This document shows positions 17,427 to 27,423 of a DNA stretch of 64,000 nucleotides, in pieces (the stretch's first letter is position 1; each line of letters starts with the position of its first letter). A program made the translations under genes and the position numbers. Origin of the DNA: Pelomonas sp. Root1237 (GTDB lineage: Bacteria > Pseudomonadota > Gammaproteobacteria > Burkholderiales > Burkholderiaceae_C). The notes under the pieces are model-generated. The model worked only from the letters and a program-made list of their open reading frames with translations. It searched no databases and had not been told where the DNA came from. The stretch spans positions 104,788 through 168,787 of the forward strand of contig NZ_LMDK01000002.1 in NCBI RefSeq assembly GCF_001425055.1, written 5' to 3'.

Positions 17427-18454
17427 TCCGGGAATTTCGCTTTCGAGCGAGCTTCGGCGGGCGAAATGATGTTGCGGCGGACGAGGTCGGTCAGGTTCTG
17501 GTCCAGCGTCTGCATGCCCTGCGAGTTGCCCGTCTGGATGGACGAGTACATCTGCGCCACCTTGTTCTCGCGGATCAGGTTGCGGATGGCCGAGGTGCCC
17601 AGCATGATCTCGTGCGACGCGACGCGGCCGGTGCCGTCCTTCAGCTTGCACAGGCTCTGCGAGATGACGGCCACCAGCGATTCGGACACCATCGCCCGCA
17701 CCATCTCCTTCTCGGCCGCGGGGAAGACGTCGACGATGCGGTCCACCGTCTTGGCGGCCGACGAGGTGTGCAGCGTGCCGAACACCAGGTGGCCCGTTTC
17801 CGCGGCGGTCAGCGCCAGCCGGATGGTTTCCAGGTCGCGCATTTCGCCCACCAGCACGCAGTCCGGGTCTTCGCGCAGCGCCGAGCGCAGCGCGTTCGCG
17901 AACGAGTGCGTGTGCGGGCCGACCTCGCGCTGGTTGATCAGGCTCTTCTTGGATTCGTGCACGAACTCGATCGGATCCTCGATGGTGAGGATGTGGCCGT
18001 ACTCGTTCTCGTTGAGGTGGTTGACCATGGCGGCCAGCGTCGTGCTCTTGCCCGAGCCGGTCGGGCCGGTCACCAGCACCATGCCGCGCGGCTTGAGCGC
18101 CAGTTCGGCGAAGACCTTGGGCGCGTTGAGCTGCTCCAGGCTGAGGATCTTGCTTGGAATGGTCCGGAATACGGCGCCCGCGCCACGGTTCTGGTTGAAG
18201 GCGTTGACGCGAAAGCGCGCCAGGCCCTGGATCTCGAAGGAAAAGTCGACTTCCAGCGTCTCCTCGTACATCTTGCGCTGGGAGTCGTTCATGATGTCGT
18301 AGACCATGTCGTGGACCGCGCGGTGGTCCAGGGCCTCGACATTGATGCGGCGCACGTCGCCATGCACCCGGATCATCGGCGGCAGGCCGGCCGAAAGGTG
18401 CAGGTCCGACGCCTTGTTCTTGACCGAAAATGCCAGCAGCTGAGTGATGTCCAT
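17411..18454 (-). CDS. pilT: Type IV pilus retraction ATPase PilT
   Basis: A 347-residue hexameric ATPase that drives pilus retraction and twitching motility at the inner membrane. Walker A GPTGSGKST, YGHILTIEDPIEFVHES, VGEMRDLETIR and the PilT hallmark AIRNLIRENK are present. The start ATG 18454 gives MDITQLLAFSVKNKASDLHLS, as in other PilT proteins. It is divergent from the YggS gene across 27 bases, an arrangement common in proteobacteria, and followed by pilU. Confidence 0.96.
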   Translation of the reverse strand: MDITQLLAFSVKNKASDLHLSAGLPPMIRVHGDVRRINVEALDHRAVHDMVYDIMNDSQRKMYEETLEVDFSFEIQGLARFRVNAFNQNRGAGAVFRTIPSKILSLEQLNAPKVFAELALKPRGMVLVTGPTGSGKSTTLAAMVNHLNENEYGHILTIEDPIEFVHESKKSLINQREVGPHTHSFANALRSALREDPDCVLVGEMRDLETIRLALTAAETGHLVFGTLHTSSAAKTVDRIVDVFPAAEKEMVRAMVSESLVAVISQSLCKLKDGTGRVASHEIMLGTSAIRNLIRENKVAQMYSSIQTGNSQGMQTLDQNLTDLVRRNIISPAEARSKAKFPENFPG

Positions 18455-18481
18455 GATGATCTGTGGAGTGCTCGGACCATT

Positions 18482-19159
18482 ATGGCGATCTCCGACTCCC
18501 TCCAAGCCACCAAAAATCGCATCGCTGCGGCATGTGCCTCGGCCGGCCGCCCACCCCAGGCGGTCCGTCTGCTCGTCGTCAGCAAGACCTTCCCGGCCTA
18601 CGCCGTGCGCGAGGCCTTTGAGGCCGGCGCCCGCGCCTTCGGGGAAAACTATGTGCAAGAAGGCCTGACCAAGGTCGGCGAGCTGAGCGATCTGCGCGGC
18701 CAGATCGAATGGCATCTGATCGGCCCGCTGCAGTCCAACAAGACCAAGCCCGTGGCCGAACAGTTTGATTGGGTGCACAGCGTGGACCGGCTCAAGATCG
18801 CCCAGCGGCTGTCCGAGCAACGGCCGGCCGAGCTGGCGCCGCTCAATGTCTGCCTGCAAGTCAACATCAGCGGCGAGGCCAGCAAGAGCGGCCTGCTGCC
18901 CGATGACGTGGCGGCGCTGGCTCGCGAGGTCGCAACCTTGCCCCGGCTGCAGCTGCGTGGCCTGATGGCGGTGCCCGAACCCGGCCCCGAAGCGCTGGCG
19001 CAGCATCGGGCCATGGCCGCGCTGTTCGAGACGTTGAAGCAGGCCGGCTTGGCCCTGGACACGCTGTCGCTGGGCATGAGCGCAGACCTTGAGGACGCCA
19101 TCGCGGCCGGCTCGACGATGGTGCGCGTCGGCAGCGCCATTTTCGGAGCGCGGGGGTGA
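18482..19159 (+). CDS. yggS: Pyridoxal phosphate homeostasis protein (YggS/PLPBP)
   Basis: A 225-residue PLP-binding TIM-barrel protein of the YggS/PROSC family. The PLP lysine is in LLVVSKTFPAYAVREAF, followed by AFGENYVQEGLTK, IEWHLIGPLQSNK, LQVNISGEASKSG and LSLGMSADLEDAIAAGSTMVRVGSAIFG. It binds PLP and maintains vitamin B6 and amino acid balance, without known enzyme activity. The stop overlaps the next cytochrome gene by four bases (GTGA), so yggS and two cytochrome genes form one operon. Confidence 0.95.
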   Translation: MAISDSLQATKNRIAAACASAGRPPQAVRLLVVSKTFPAYAVREAFEAGARAFGENYVQEGLTKVGELSDLRGQIEWHLIGPLQSNKTKPVAEQFDWVHSVDRLKIAQRLSEQRPAELAPLNVCLQVNISGEASKSGLLPDDVAALAREVATLPRLQLRGLMAVPEPGPEALAQHRAMAALFETLKQAGLALDTLSLGMSADLEDAIAAGSTMVRVGSAIFGARG

Positions 19160-19833
19160 AGGCCGCCTGGCTGCTGACCCTGACCGCGCTCGCGGCCCAG
19201 GCCCAGCCCGTCCCTGACACGCTCGCGCAGCGAGCGTTGGCCTGCACCGGCTGCCATGGCAAGGAGGGGCGCGCCGCACCCGACGGCTACTACCCCCGTC
19301 TGGCCGGCAAGCCGGCCGGCTATCTCTACAACCAGTTGCTGAACTTCCGCGACGGCCGGCGCGACTACGGTTTGATGAGCGAACTCATCGCGCCACTGTC
19401 CGACGCCTATTTGGAGGAGCTGGCCGGTCATTTCGCATCGCTGGACCTGCCCTATGCGCCACCGCAGAAGTCTGGCCTTCCGGCTACCGAGCTGGCCCGC
19501 GCCGAGGCGCTGGTCAACCGCGGCGACGCCGCCCGCCGCCTGCCGGCCTGCACCGCCTGCCATGGCGAGCGCCTGACGGGGACTCAGCCCGCCATACCGG
19601 GCCTGCTTGGTCTGTCACGCGACTATCTGAACGGCCAGCTCGGCGCCTGGCGCAGCGGACAGCGCCGCGCCCAGGCGCCGGATTGCATGGCGCATATCGC
19701 CAAGACCCTGACCGAGCCTGAGATCAACGCGATCACCCAATTCCTCGCCGGCCGGGCCCTGCCGGCCGACCCGCATCCCGCGCCCACCCTGGCTGCCCCG
19801 CCGCCGTTGCGCTGCGGCGGCCTGCCGCCATGA
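19156..19833 (+). CDS. Exported diheme c-type cytochrome (cytochrome c4/c553-like)
   Basis: A 225-residue exported protein (signal MKAAWLLTLTALAAQAQP, GTG start) with two heme-attachment motifs, CTGCH (about residue 31) and CTACH (about 132), each followed by a Gly-rich loop and a later methionine ligand candidate. The two similar halves fit the cytochrome c4 family of periplasmic electron carriers. It overlaps yggS upstream and the triheme cytochrome downstream by four bases each. Electron donors and acceptors are not evident. Confidence 0.85.
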   Translation: MKAAWLLTLTALAAQAQPVPDTLAQRALACTGCHGKEGRAAPDGYYPRLAGKPAGYLYNQLLNFRDGRRDYGLMSELIAPLSDAYLEELAGHFASLDLPYAPPQKSGLPATELARAEALVNRGDAARRLPACTACHGERLTGTQPAIPGLLGLSRDYLNGQLGAWRSGQRRAQAPDCMAHIAKTLTEPEINAITQFLAGRALPADPHPAPTLAAPPPLRCGGLPP

Positions 19834-21107
19834 AGCGCCTCTTGATCGGCCTCGCGTTGCTGGCCCTGCTGGCCATTGCCACCGCTTTCGGGTTGCTGGC
19901 CTGGCAACGCGCCCTGGGCGACGCAACGCCGCCCTCCGCCGCACCCGTCAGCCTGGAACGCGGCGCCTACCTCGCTGCCGTGGGCAATTGCGCCGGCTGC
20001 CACACGGCCCGCGGTGGTGAACGCCTGGCCGGAGGCCGGGCGATCCCGACGCCTTTTGGCACCGCCTTCTCATCCAATCTGACGCCCGCCGCCACCGGCC
20101 TGGGTGGCTGGACCAGCAACGACTTCTGGCAGGCGCTGCATTTCGGCCGCAGCCGCGACGGTCGGCTGTTGGTGCCGGCTCACCCGATCACCAACACCAC
20201 CCTCGTCAACCGCGAGGACGCCGACGCCCTGTATGCCTGGCTTCAGGCCCAGCCGCCCGCGACCGCGCCACGCCGCGAGCATGAGCTGCGCTGGCCTTAC
20301 GGGAGCCAGCTGGCCGTCGCCGTCTGGCGGACCTTGTACTTCCGGCCCGGGGTCTATCAATCCGACCCGGCCCGGGACGCGGCCTGGAACCGCGGCGCCT
20401 ATCTCAGCCAGGGCCTGGCCCATTGCAGCGCCTGCCACGCCGGCCGCGATGCCCTGGGTGGCGACCGTGGTGCAGCGGATTTCCGCGGTGGCCTTCTGGC
20501 CGGCCTGGGCTGGGTGGCCCCTTCGCTGCATGACCCGGCCGAGGCCGGTGTGCAGCGTTGGCCGACTGAGGTGCTGCAACGCTGGTTGCGCGACGGCAAG
20601 GCGCAAGGTCATGTGGCGCTCGGGCCCATGGCCGAGGTCGTCATCGGCAGCACCGCGGCGCTGGACGATGCCGACCTCGCCGCCATGAGCAGCTATCTGC
20701 GTGCCTTGCCCGAGCAGGCCGTTGCCCGCTCCGAGCCGGCCGAGCCGGATGCGCGCCGCCGCAAGCGCGGCGCCGGCCTCTACCGCGAGCACTGCGCAGC
20801 CTGCCACGGCGAGCAGGGCCAGGGGCGGCGCGACGCGAGCGGTGCCCCCGCCTACCCTGCGCTGGCCGGCAGCCGCCTGGTCACCCAGGCCAGTGCCGCC
20901 AACCTGATCCGCCTCATCGAGCGCGGCGGCTTCGCGCCGGCGACGCCCGGCAACCCGCGCCCCTACGGCATGCCGCCCTTCGCGGGCGTGCTGGGCGCCG
21001 AAGACCTGGCCGCGCTGACCAGCCATCTGCGGGCATCCTTCGGCCACGCTGCCGGCGAAGTCGATGCCGTCGAGGTGCTGAGGCTGCGCGCCGTGGCGGC
21101 CCGTTGA
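19830..21107 (+). CDS. Membrane-anchored triheme c-type cytochrome
   Basis: A 425-residue protein with an N-terminal membrane anchor ([20 protein letters not shown]) and three c-type heme motifs, CAGCH, CSACH and CAACH, one per domain. The domain pattern ([15 protein letters not shown], then MPPFAGVLG) is that of the cytochrome subunits of gluconate or alcohol dehydrogenases, which pass electrons to quinone or oxidase. No dehydrogenase flavoprotein subunit lies nearby. It completes the yggS operon. Confidence 0.87.
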   Translation: MKRLLIGLALLALLAIATAFGLLAWQRALGDATPPSAAPVSLERGAYLAAVGNCAGCHTARGGERLAGGRAIPTPFGTAFSSNLTPAATGLGGWTSNDFWQALHFGRSRDGRLLVPAHPITNTTLVNREDADALYAWLQAQPPATAPRREHELRWPYGSQLAVAVWRTLYFRPGVYQSDPARDAAWNRGAYLSQGLAHCSACHAGRDALGGDRGAADFRGGLLAGLGWVAPSLHDPAEAGVQRWPTEVLQRWLRDGKAQGHVALGPMAEVVIGSTAALDDADLAAMSSYLRALPEQAVARSEPAEPDARRRKRGAGLYREHCAACHGEQGQGRRDASGAPAYPALAGSRLVTQASAANLIRLIERGGFAPATPGNPRPYGMPPFAGVLGAEDLAALTSHLRASFGHAAGEVDAVEVLRLRAVAAR

Positions 21108-21264
21108 ACCCACAAGCCCCTGGGCGCGGGGGGCCGACGTGAACGACTTCACGCAAGCCTGCCGCAGGCAGGTAGCAAATGGTCACAGGTCGCGACACAC
21201 TGCGCGCGGCTCCCGGGTAGGGCCGTCAAAAACAGGGCCGAGAGCCCTACAGTCGTCGTTGAAT

Positions 21265-21291
21265 TCAAGAGCGGCAGCCCGCCGCCGATAC
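21265..21291 (+). promoter_or_regulatory. Sigma-28 (FliA)-type promoter of the chemoreceptor gene
   Basis: TCAA (21265-21268), a 15-base spacer and GCCGATAC (21284-21291) match the FliA consensus TAAA-N15-GCCGATAA. It ends 27 bases before the receptor ATG. Flagellar sigma-factor control of chemoreceptors is well known. Confidence 0.75.
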
Positions 21292-21318
21292 CCGATCACC
21301 GGACAAGGACCTGAACAG

Positions 21319-22866
21319 ATGAACTTCCTGACGCAATTGCGCATCGGCCATCGGTTGGCCTTGAGCTTTGGCCTGCTCATTTTGCTGCTGGTGGGGATCG
21401 GCATTTACGGCGCGAAGAATGCGAACGGCCTGGCCAAGGATCTGGACCGCACCGCCAACTCCAGCCTCTTCAAGATTGGCGCAGCCAACGGTCTGGAAAG
21501 CCAGGTCAACATCATTTCCCGCGCCGTGCGTGACTTGCTGCTGCTGGATACCGCTGGTGCCATCAAGAAGCAGAAGAAGGCCGTCACCGACGCACTTGAA
21601 GAAGGCGAAAAGCAGCTCAAGAGCCTGGAAGACGCTGTCTCGGGTGACGGAGAAAAGGCCGCCATCGCCGAGGTGCGGGGTCACAAGGCCAAGTTCCTGG
21701 CTGCACTCGAAAAATTCCAGAAGATCCAGACCGACGGCACGCCCGACGAGGCTCGTGAAAGCCTGATAACCGACCTGCGCCCCGCCCAGGCGGCCCTGCA
21801 GGAAGGCCTGAAGAAGCTGGTCGACATCCAGTTTGAAAGCGGCAAGGCACTGGCCACGTCCGGTGTCGAACTGGCCCGCTTCTCCGTCTGGGTGACCATC
21901 GTCCTGCTGGTCGTGGCCGTGGTCATCGGCATCGGTGGCGGCCTCGTCATCACCCGTTCCATCGTCGCCCCGGCCCGCAAGGCCCAGCTGGCCGCCGAGG
22001 CCATTGCCGCCGGTGATCTGACGCAGGACATCCAGGTCGAAGGCCGCGACGAACTCAGCCAGATGCTGCAGGCCATGAAGGACATGCAGCAGGCTCTCTC
22101 GGGCGTTGTGCGCGATGTGTCCACCGCCGCCAGCGAGGTGGCCCAGAACTCCGGCTCCATCGCCGACAGCAATTCCAACCTGGCCGAGCGCACTACGCGT
22201 TCCGCCGCCAGCCTGCAGAACACCGCCGCTTCGGTGGAAGAGATCGCCTCCACGCTCAAGGGCGCCAGCGATCTGACCCGCCGCGCGGCTGGCATCGCCG
22301 TGACGGCCCGCCAGGCCGCCAGCAATGGTGGCGCCGTCGTCTCCAAGGTCGTCGAGACCATGGAAGAGATCAGCGCCAGCTCCAAGAAGATCGGCGACAT
22401 CATCGGCGTCATCGACGGCATCGCCTTCCAGACCAACATCCTGGCCCTGAACGCGGCCGTGGAGGCCGCACGCGCCGGCGAACATGGCCGCGGCTTCGCC
22501 GTGGTGGCCGCCGAAGTGCGTGCGCTGGCTCAGCGCTCGGCCGGCGCCGCCAAGGAAATCAAGGTGCTGATCCAGGAATCGACCGTCAAGGTCGAGAACG
22601 GCACCACGCTGGTCAACAACGCCGGCGTCACCATCCGCAGCGTCGTCGACGAAGTCAACAACATGGGTCAGCTGATCGAGGAAATCTCGCACTCGGCCCA
22701 GGAGCAGGCCACGGGCGTCGGCGTCGTCAACGGCGCGATGAACGAGCTCGACAAGGCCACGCAGCAGAACACCAGCCTGGTCGGCGACCTCAGCCGCTCG
22801 GCGGACGCCCTGCGCGACAGCTCGACGCGGCTGATCGAGGCGGTCGGCTTCTTCCGCGCCGCCTGA
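21319..22866 (+). CDS. Methyl-accepting chemotaxis protein
   Basis: A 515-residue chemoreceptor: transmembrane helix 1 (about 14-31), a four-helix-bundle periplasmic domain of about 155 residues, transmembrane helix 2 (about 190-215), HAMP, and a cytoplasmic coiled coil with the signalling hairpin [27 protein letters not shown], given here in part. It transmits ligand signals to CheA. The ATG at 21319 gives [17 protein letters not shown]; upstream extensions are not credible. No C-terminal NWETF pentapeptide is present. The gene is preceded by a sigma-28-type promoter and is isolated from other che genes. Confidence 0.95.
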   Translation: MNFLTQLRIGHRLALSFGLLILLLVGIGIYGAKNANGLAKDLDRTANSSLFKIGAANGLESQVNIISRAVRDLLLLDTAGAIKKQKKAVTDALEEGEKQLKSLEDAVSGDGEKAAIAEVRGHKAKFLAALEKFQKIQTDGTPDEARESLITDLRPAQAALQEGLKKLVDIQFESGKALATSGVELARFSVWVTIVLLVVAVVIGIGGGLVITRSIVAPARKAQLAAEAIAAGDLTQDIQVEGRDELSQMLQAMKDMQQALSGVVRDVSTAASEVAQNSGSIADSNSNLAERTTRSAASLQNTAASVEEIASTLKGASDLTRRAAGIAVTARQAASNGGAVVSKVVETMEEISASSKKIGDIIGVIDGIAFQTNILALNAAVEAARAGEHGRGFAVVAAEVRALAQRSAGAAKEIKVLIQESTVKVENGTTLVNNAGVTIRSVVDEVNNMGQLIEEISHSAQEQATGVGVVNGAMNELDKATQQNTSLVGDLSRSADALRDSSTRLIEAVGFFRAA

Positions 22867-22894
22867 CCCCATCAATTACTTTCCGAGGCTCGCC

Positions 22895-23212
22895 ATGTCA
22901 TTCCTGCGTTCCGCCACCATCCTGGCCGCCAGCCTGATGCTGGCCCTGGCCGCTCAGGCCGCACCCAAGGTCGTCAAGAAGGTGCCGCCTGAGTTCCCAG
23001 CCGAGGCCTCCAAGAAGGGCATCTCCACCGGCTCGGTCAAGGCCAAGATGACCATCGAAGCCGACGGCAAGGTCAGCGACGTCGAGATCGTCGAAGCCGA
23101 ACCCAAGCGGGTCTTCGACCGCGCCGTGAAGGCGGCGCTGATGGAGTGGAAGTTCGAGCCCGGCGAAAAGGCCACCCACGAAGTCAAGCTCGTCTTCAAG
23201 AACGAGGACTGA
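22895..23212 (+). CDS. Exported TonB C-terminal-domain protein
   Basis: A 105-residue protein with a Sec signal (SFLRSATILAASLMLALAAQA) and a single TonB C-terminal domain: PPEFPAEASKKGISTGSVKAKMTIEADGKVSDVEIVEA in part, ending ALMEWKFEPGEKATHEVKLVFKNED in part. Unlike TonB it has no membrane anchor or proline-rich spacer, so it is probably free in the periplasm. Role unknown. It follows the chemoreceptor by 28 bases and ends in a strong hairpin. Confidence 0.8.
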   Translation: MSFLRSATILAASLMLALAAQAAPKVVKKVPPEFPAEASKKGISTGSVKAKMTIEADGKVSDVEIVEAEPKRVFDRAVKAALMEWKFEPGEKATHEVKLVFKNED

Positions 23213-23257
23213 AACCCGACCGAGCACAGTGCCTGCGCACTGTGCGACGCGGGTTTC
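23211..23257. terminator. Two-part hairpin terminator between convergent genes
   Basis: Outer stem GAAACCCG / CGGGTTTC (8 bp) encloses an inner perfect stem GCACAGTGC / GCACTGTGC with a four-base loop. It begins within the stop codon of the TonB-like gene and faces the convergent cold-shock gene. Confidence 0.65.
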
Positions 23258-23262
23258 AGGAC

Positions 23263-23282
23263 AGCCGGCATGCAGGCCGGCT
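23263..23282. terminator. Small hairpin after the cold-shock-domain gene
   Basis: AGCCGGC / GCCGGCT with a six-base loop lies 29 bases past the stop of the minus-strand cold-shock gene. No T-run; weak terminator or RNA 3' stabiliser. Confidence 0.35.
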
Positions 23283-23310
23283 GGCATGAGCAGCGCCCGA
23301 GAGCCGCGCC

Positions 23311-23709
23311 TCAGCGCTTCATCACCGGCAACTCGCCGGTCCGGTCCGCGGGCTGCCACCAGTGCACCCCACCCGCCACCAGCATCACCGTGACCACGGC
23401 GCCCCCGGCCAGCAAGCCCAGGCGCCGTTTCTTTTGGGCCTGACGGGCGCGGACGCGGGTGCCGCCCGCCGATGCGCGCAGCGCCGGGCTGAGATGGGCC
23501 TGCGACAGCCGCTTCAGATTCACCGCCTGCTTGCGGCCGTCACGGCTCGTGACAATTTCAAAGCTCAGCGGCTCGTCCATCCGAGGACCCTCGCCGTCTG
23601 TCGGGAACGCGGCCAAGCCGACGAAGACTTCCTCTCCCCCGCCAGAGGGCCGGATGGTGCCGTAGCCGGCATCCTGGTTCCACGCGCTCAGTACGCCTTC
23701 GAATCTCAT
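23311..23709 (-). CDS. Cold-shock-domain protein with C-terminal membrane helix
   Basis: A 132-residue protein: an N-terminal cold-shock domain (MRFEGVLSAWNQDAGYGTIRP, EEVFVGLAAFP, with degenerate RNP motifs), a linker with the KKRR stop-transfer patch, and a membrane helix (LGLLAGGAVVTVMLVAGGVHWW). Such CSD-plus-membrane proteins are common in Burkholderiales; they may tether nucleic acid binding to the membrane, which is inference. Start ATG 23709. Convergent with the TonB-like gene, divergent from the GTPase gene across 108 bases. Confidence 0.82.
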   Translation of the reverse strand: MRFEGVLSAWNQDAGYGTIRPSGGGEEVFVGLAAFPTDGEGPRMDEPLSFEIVTSRDGRKQAVNLKRLSQAHLSPALRASAGGTRVRARQAQKKRRLGLLAGGAVVTVMLVAGGVHWWQPADRTGELPVMKR

Positions 23710-23817
23710 ATTCACCTCAACGACTACCCCCAGATCTTGGGGGATGCGGCGCAGATCGCCGCAACCGGATGTAAGCCACCGACAATCCGCCCTCCCAGAT
23801 TCCCACCTCCCCTGCGC

Positions 23818-24783
23818 ATGCCCATCAACTGGTTCCCCGGCCACATGAATTCCACCCGTCAGGCGATCAAGGATCGCGTGAAGGCGGGGCTGGACGTGGT
23901 CATTGAACTGCTCGACGCGCGCCTGCCCGGCTCCAGCAGCAACCCGCTGCTGGCTGCACTGACGACGGGCCGGCCGTCGCTGAAGGTACTGAACAAGCAG
24001 GACCTGGCCGACCCGGCCCAGACCGCCGCCTGGCTGGACTACTACAACGCCCAGCCGCACACCCGCGCCATCCCGCTGGACGCCGGCGACAAGGCGCCGG
24101 CGCGCGCCCTCATCAAGGCCTGCCGCGAGCTCGCACCGCTGCGCGGTGACATGCACAAGCCGCTGCGCGTGCTGATCTGCGGCATTCCCAACGTTGGCAA
24201 GAGCACGCTGATCAACACCCTGGTCGGCAAGCGCGCCGCCAAGACCGGAGACGAGCCTGGCATCACCAAGATCGAGCAGAAGTTCGTGCTGGAGAACGGC
24301 TTCTACCTGTTCGACACGCCAGGCATGCTGTGGCCGCGCATCGCCATCGAGCAGAGCGGCTACAACCTGGCCGCCAGCGGCGCCATCGGCCGCAATGCCT
24401 TCGACGAGGAAGAGGTGGCGCTGGAGCTGATTGCGGTGCTCAAACGCCACTACCCCGAGCGCCTGCAGCAGCGCTACGGCCTCGCCGAGCTTGGCGCCGA
24501 CGACGCCGTGCTGGAGGCCATCGGCACCAAACGCGGCGCCAAGGTGCGCGGTGGCGGTGTGTTGATGCACAAGGCCGCCGAGGCGCTGCTGATGGACTTC
24601 CGCGGCGGGGCGCTCGGTTGCATCACGCTGGAAACCCCGGACGAGATGAAGGCCTGGCGTCGAGCAGCAGCCGACGAAGAGGAGCGCAAAGCCGCCGAGG
24701 CGGAAGCTGCGCGTCTGGCCGACAAGGAACGCCGCAGCGGCAAGCGAAAGTCGTCCAGCGGGGACGCGGAAACAAGCGCGTAA
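23818..24783 (+). CDS. rbgA: Ribosome biogenesis GTPase, YlqF/RbgA family
   Basis: A 321-residue circularly permuted GTPase. The G4 motif NKQD precedes G1 GIPNVGKST and G3 DTPG, the permuted order of RbgA/YlqF proteins, which assist late 50S assembly. It begins MPINWFPGHMNSTRQAI, the conserved N-terminus, at ATG 23818. The C-terminal tail is a highly charged, Ala/Glu/Lys-rich helix. It lies just upstream of the wax ester synthase operon but has no obvious link to it. Confidence 0.92.
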   Translation: MPINWFPGHMNSTRQAIKDRVKAGLDVVIELLDARLPGSSSNPLLAALTTGRPSLKVLNKQDLADPAQTAAWLDYYNAQPHTRAIPLDAGDKAPARALIKACRELAPLRGDMHKPLRVLICGIPNVGKSTLINTLVGKRAAKTGDEPGITKIEQKFVLENGFYLFDTPGMLWPRIAIEQSGYNLAASGAIGRNAFDEEEVALELIAVLKRHYPERLQQRYGLAELGADDAVLEAIGTKRGAKVRGGGVLMHKAAEALLMDFRGGALGCITLETPDEMKAWRRAAADEEERKAAEAEAARLADKERRSGKRKSSSGDAETSA

Positions 24784-24848
24784 ATTCCCGGCCTTGACCG
24801 TCTCACCGGCGCGCCTATGCTGGGCCGCCCGGAACGACACGAGACATC

Positions 24849-26243
24849 ATGAGCCGACTCTCCCTGCTCGACCTCGCCTTCTTCATTGCCGAAAGCGAGG
24901 CCAGTCCCAAGCATGTGGCGGGCCTGCACATCCACCAGATTCCCAAGGGTGGCGGCGCCAACTTCGCCAAGCAGCTCTATGAGGAGTTCCTGACCCACAC
25001 CGACGTGCAGGCGCCCTTCGATGCCGTCATCAACTTCGTCTCGCCCACGCTGATGCCGAGCTGGAGCACGGCCGAATCGGTGGACCTGGCGCAACACGTC
25101 TTCTTCCACAAGCTCAAGGCCGGCCAGAACGACCGCGAGGCCCTCTATGCCTTTGCCGCGGAGTTGCACGAACCGGTGCTGGACCGCAGCCGGCCGCTGT
25201 GGGAGGTGCATGTCATCGCCGGCCTGTGGGACAAGCAATTCGCCATCTACTACAAGATGCACCATGCCGTGGCCGACGGCATCACGATGACGCGCTGGGG
25301 CGTCGAGTCGCTGCGCGAGACGCCCGACGACGACACGGTCACGCCGGTCTGGACCTTGTCGCACGCGCGCCGCGCCAGCGGCCTGTCGCGCAAGAAGCGG
25401 CTGGATCAGGCCGTCGCCGGCACCGTCTGGAAGCAGCTCACCGCCAACAGCAAGCGCGCCGTCGGCATCGGCCGGCTCACGGCCATGCTGGCGCTGGAAG
25501 CCATCAAGCTGACCAAGAACGCCATCGCCCTGCCCTTCATGGCCAGCCGCGGTACACCCTTCACCGGCAATGCCACGCCAGGCCGCCAGTTCGCCACCAC
25601 CGCCGTGCCCATGGCCCGCATCGACGCCATCCGCAAGGTGTCGCGCGCCACGCTCAATCATGTGGCCCTGACCTGCCTGGACGGCGCCATGCACCGCTAC
25701 CTGGCCGACGAGGGCATCGAGCTGGACCGGCCCATCACCATACAGATGCCGGTCAACCTGCGCCGCGAAGGCGAGAAGAGCGGCGGCAACAAGATCGGCA
25801 TCATCCTGGTCGACCTGTCGCCGCCCACCGATGACGCCTATGTGCGGCTGCGCAATGTCGGCTATTCGCTGCGCAATGTGCGCACGATGATCGACGCCGT
25901 CGCGCCCGAGGCGGTCGAGACCTACACCATCCTGACCGGCCTGCTCGGCCAGATCGCCGGCATGCTCAAGCTGGCCGATGTCGTCACGCCGATGGGCAAC
26001 ACGCTGGTGTCCAACGTGCCAGGGCCGGCCGAGCGCCTGTACATCAAGGGCGCACCGTTGCTGGAGATGCACCCCATGTCGACACTGCCGGCCACCCATC
26101 TGCTCAACATCACGTTGTTCAGCTATGCCGGCACTCTTTACTTCGGCCTGATTGCAACCGACGCCCTGCCCAACCTGGGCCGGCTGGCGGCCTATGTGGA
26201 GGAAGAGATCGCGACGCTGGAAGAAGCCGTCGGCATTTCATGA
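24849..26243 (+). CDS. Wax ester synthase/diacylglycerol acyltransferase (WS/DGAT)
   Basis: A 464-residue bifunctional acyltransferase. The catalytic HHxxxDG motif is HHAVADG at 138-144, and the PLWEVHVI segment and the later conserved NVPGP segment match the family. It uses acyl-CoA to esterify fatty alcohols or diacylglycerol, making storage wax esters or triacylglycerol at the membrane. The stop overlaps the acyl-CoA dehydrogenase start by four bases (ATGA), so it heads a three-gene fatty-acid operon. Confidence 0.92.
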   Translation: MSRLSLLDLAFFIAESEASPKHVAGLHIHQIPKGGGANFAKQLYEEFLTHTDVQAPFDAVINFVSPTLMPSWSTAESVDLAQHVFFHKLKAGQNDREALYAFAAELHEPVLDRSRPLWEVHVIAGLWDKQFAIYYKMHHAVADGITMTRWGVESLRETPDDDTVTPVWTLSHARRASGLSRKKRLDQAVAGTVWKQLTANSKRAVGIGRLTAMLALEAIKLTKNAIALPFMASRGTPFTGNATPGRQFATTAVPMARIDAIRKVSRATLNHVALTCLDGAMHRYLADEGIELDRPITIQMPVNLRREGEKSGGNKIGIILVDLSPPTDDAYVRLRNVGYSLRNVRTMIDAVAPEAVETYTILTGLLGQIAGMLKLADVVTPMGNTLVSNVPGPAERLYIKGAPLLEMHPMSTLPATHLLNITLFSYAGTLYFGLIATDALPNLGRLAAYVEEEIATLEEAVGIS

Positions 26244-27406
26244 GTCTTCCGCTCTTCCCCTCGAACTGGATGACCGAGGAGCACCACCTGCTTCAGGACA
26301 GCGCCGCGCGCTTCTTCAGCGAGCGCTGGGTACCGCGCGCCGCCGCCTGGCGCGCAGCGGGCCTGATGGAGCGCGACACCTGGCACGAAGCCGGAGCCCA
26401 GGGCCTGCTGTGCGCGGCCATGCCGGAAGCCTTCGGCGGCAGCGGCGGCGACTTCGGCCATGAGGCCGTCATCGTCATGGCGGCGGCGCGGGCCAACCTG
26501 GGCGGCTTCGGCGGCAGCGTGCACTCGGCCATCGTCGCGCCCTATCTGCTGCGCCACGGCACTGACGAGCAGAAGGCGCGCTGGCTGCCAGCGATGGCCA
26601 CCGGCAATCGCGTTGGCGCCATCGCGATGACGGAACCGGGCACGGGCTCTGACCTGCAGGCCATCCGCACCCGCGCACGCCGCGTCACTGACGAAAAGGG
26701 CGACCACTACGTCATCAACGGGCAGAAGACCTTCATCACCAATGGACAGAACGCCGACCTCATCGTCATCGTCTGCCGCACCGGGGACGCACCGGGTGCC
26801 AAGGGCTTGTCACTGGTCGTCGCGGAGATCGATGCCGGCACGACGGGCCTGACGCGCCGTCGCCTGGACAAGATCGGCCTGCACGCCCAGGACACCAGCG
26901 AGCTTTTCTTTGATGAGCTGCGCGTGCCGGCCGCCAACCTGCTTGGGTCAAGCGAGGGCCTGGCCTTTGGCCAGTTGATGGGCGAACTGCCGCAGGAACG
27001 CCTCGTCATCGCATGCCAGGCCGTCGCGATGACGGAACGCGCGCTGGACGACACGGTGGCCTACGCCAAGCAGCGCGAGGCCTTCGGCCAGCCGATCTGG
27101 AACTTCCAGAACACCCGTTTCGTGCTGGCCCAGGCGCAGAGCGACGTGCTCGCCGCCCGCGCGCTGCTCGATGCCGCCATCTCGGCCCATCTGAAAGGTG
27201 AGCTCGACGCCGCCCGCGCGGCGCTGGTGAAGGCCTGGTGCAGCGACCTCGCCTCGCGGCTGACCGACGCCTGCCTGCAGCTCTTCGGCGGTTATGGCTA
27301 CATGCTGGAGACGCCGATTGCCGAACTGTGGGCCGACGCCCGCGTGACGCGCATCTACGGCGGCACCAATGAAATCATGAAAGAGCTGGCTTCGCGATCC
27401 ATGTGA
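26240..27406 (+). CDS. Acyl-CoA dehydrogenase
   Basis: A 388-residue flavoenzyme that introduces the alpha-beta double bond in acyl-CoA. Family motifs are [30 protein letters not shown], the QLFGGYGYM region and the C-terminal [13 protein letters not shown]. The usual catalytic Glu position ([12 protein letters not shown]) reads [14 protein letters not shown], consistent with family variants that place the base differently. It is coupled to the WS/DGAT gene and followed by a thiolase 17 bases on: beta-oxidation enzymes alongside a lipid storage enzyme. Confidence 0.93.
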   Translation: MSLPLFPSNWMTEEHHLLQDSAARFFSERWVPRAAAWRAAGLMERDTWHEAGAQGLLCAAMPEAFGGSGGDFGHEAVIVMAAARANLGGFGGSVHSAIVAPYLLRHGTDEQKARWLPAMATGNRVGAIAMTEPGTGSDLQAIRTRARRVTDEKGDHYVINGQKTFITNGQNADLIVIVCRTGDAPGAKGLSLVVAEIDAGTTGLTRRRLDKIGLHAQDTSELFFDELRVPAANLLGSSEGLAFGQLMGELPQERLVIACQAVAMTERALDDTVAYAKQREAFGQPIWNFQNTRFVLAQAQSDVLAARALLDAAISAHLKGELDAARAALVKAWCSDLASRLTDACLQLFGGYGYMLETPIAELWADARVTRIYGGTNEIMKELASRSM

Positions 27407-27423
27407 GGCCCCTGGAGACCCCC

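Noticed and set aside
21217..21250. Inverted repeat GTAGGGC/GCCCTAC after the triheme cytochrome gene
   Set aside because: Stem of seven with a 20-base loop and no T-run; not convincing as a terminator.
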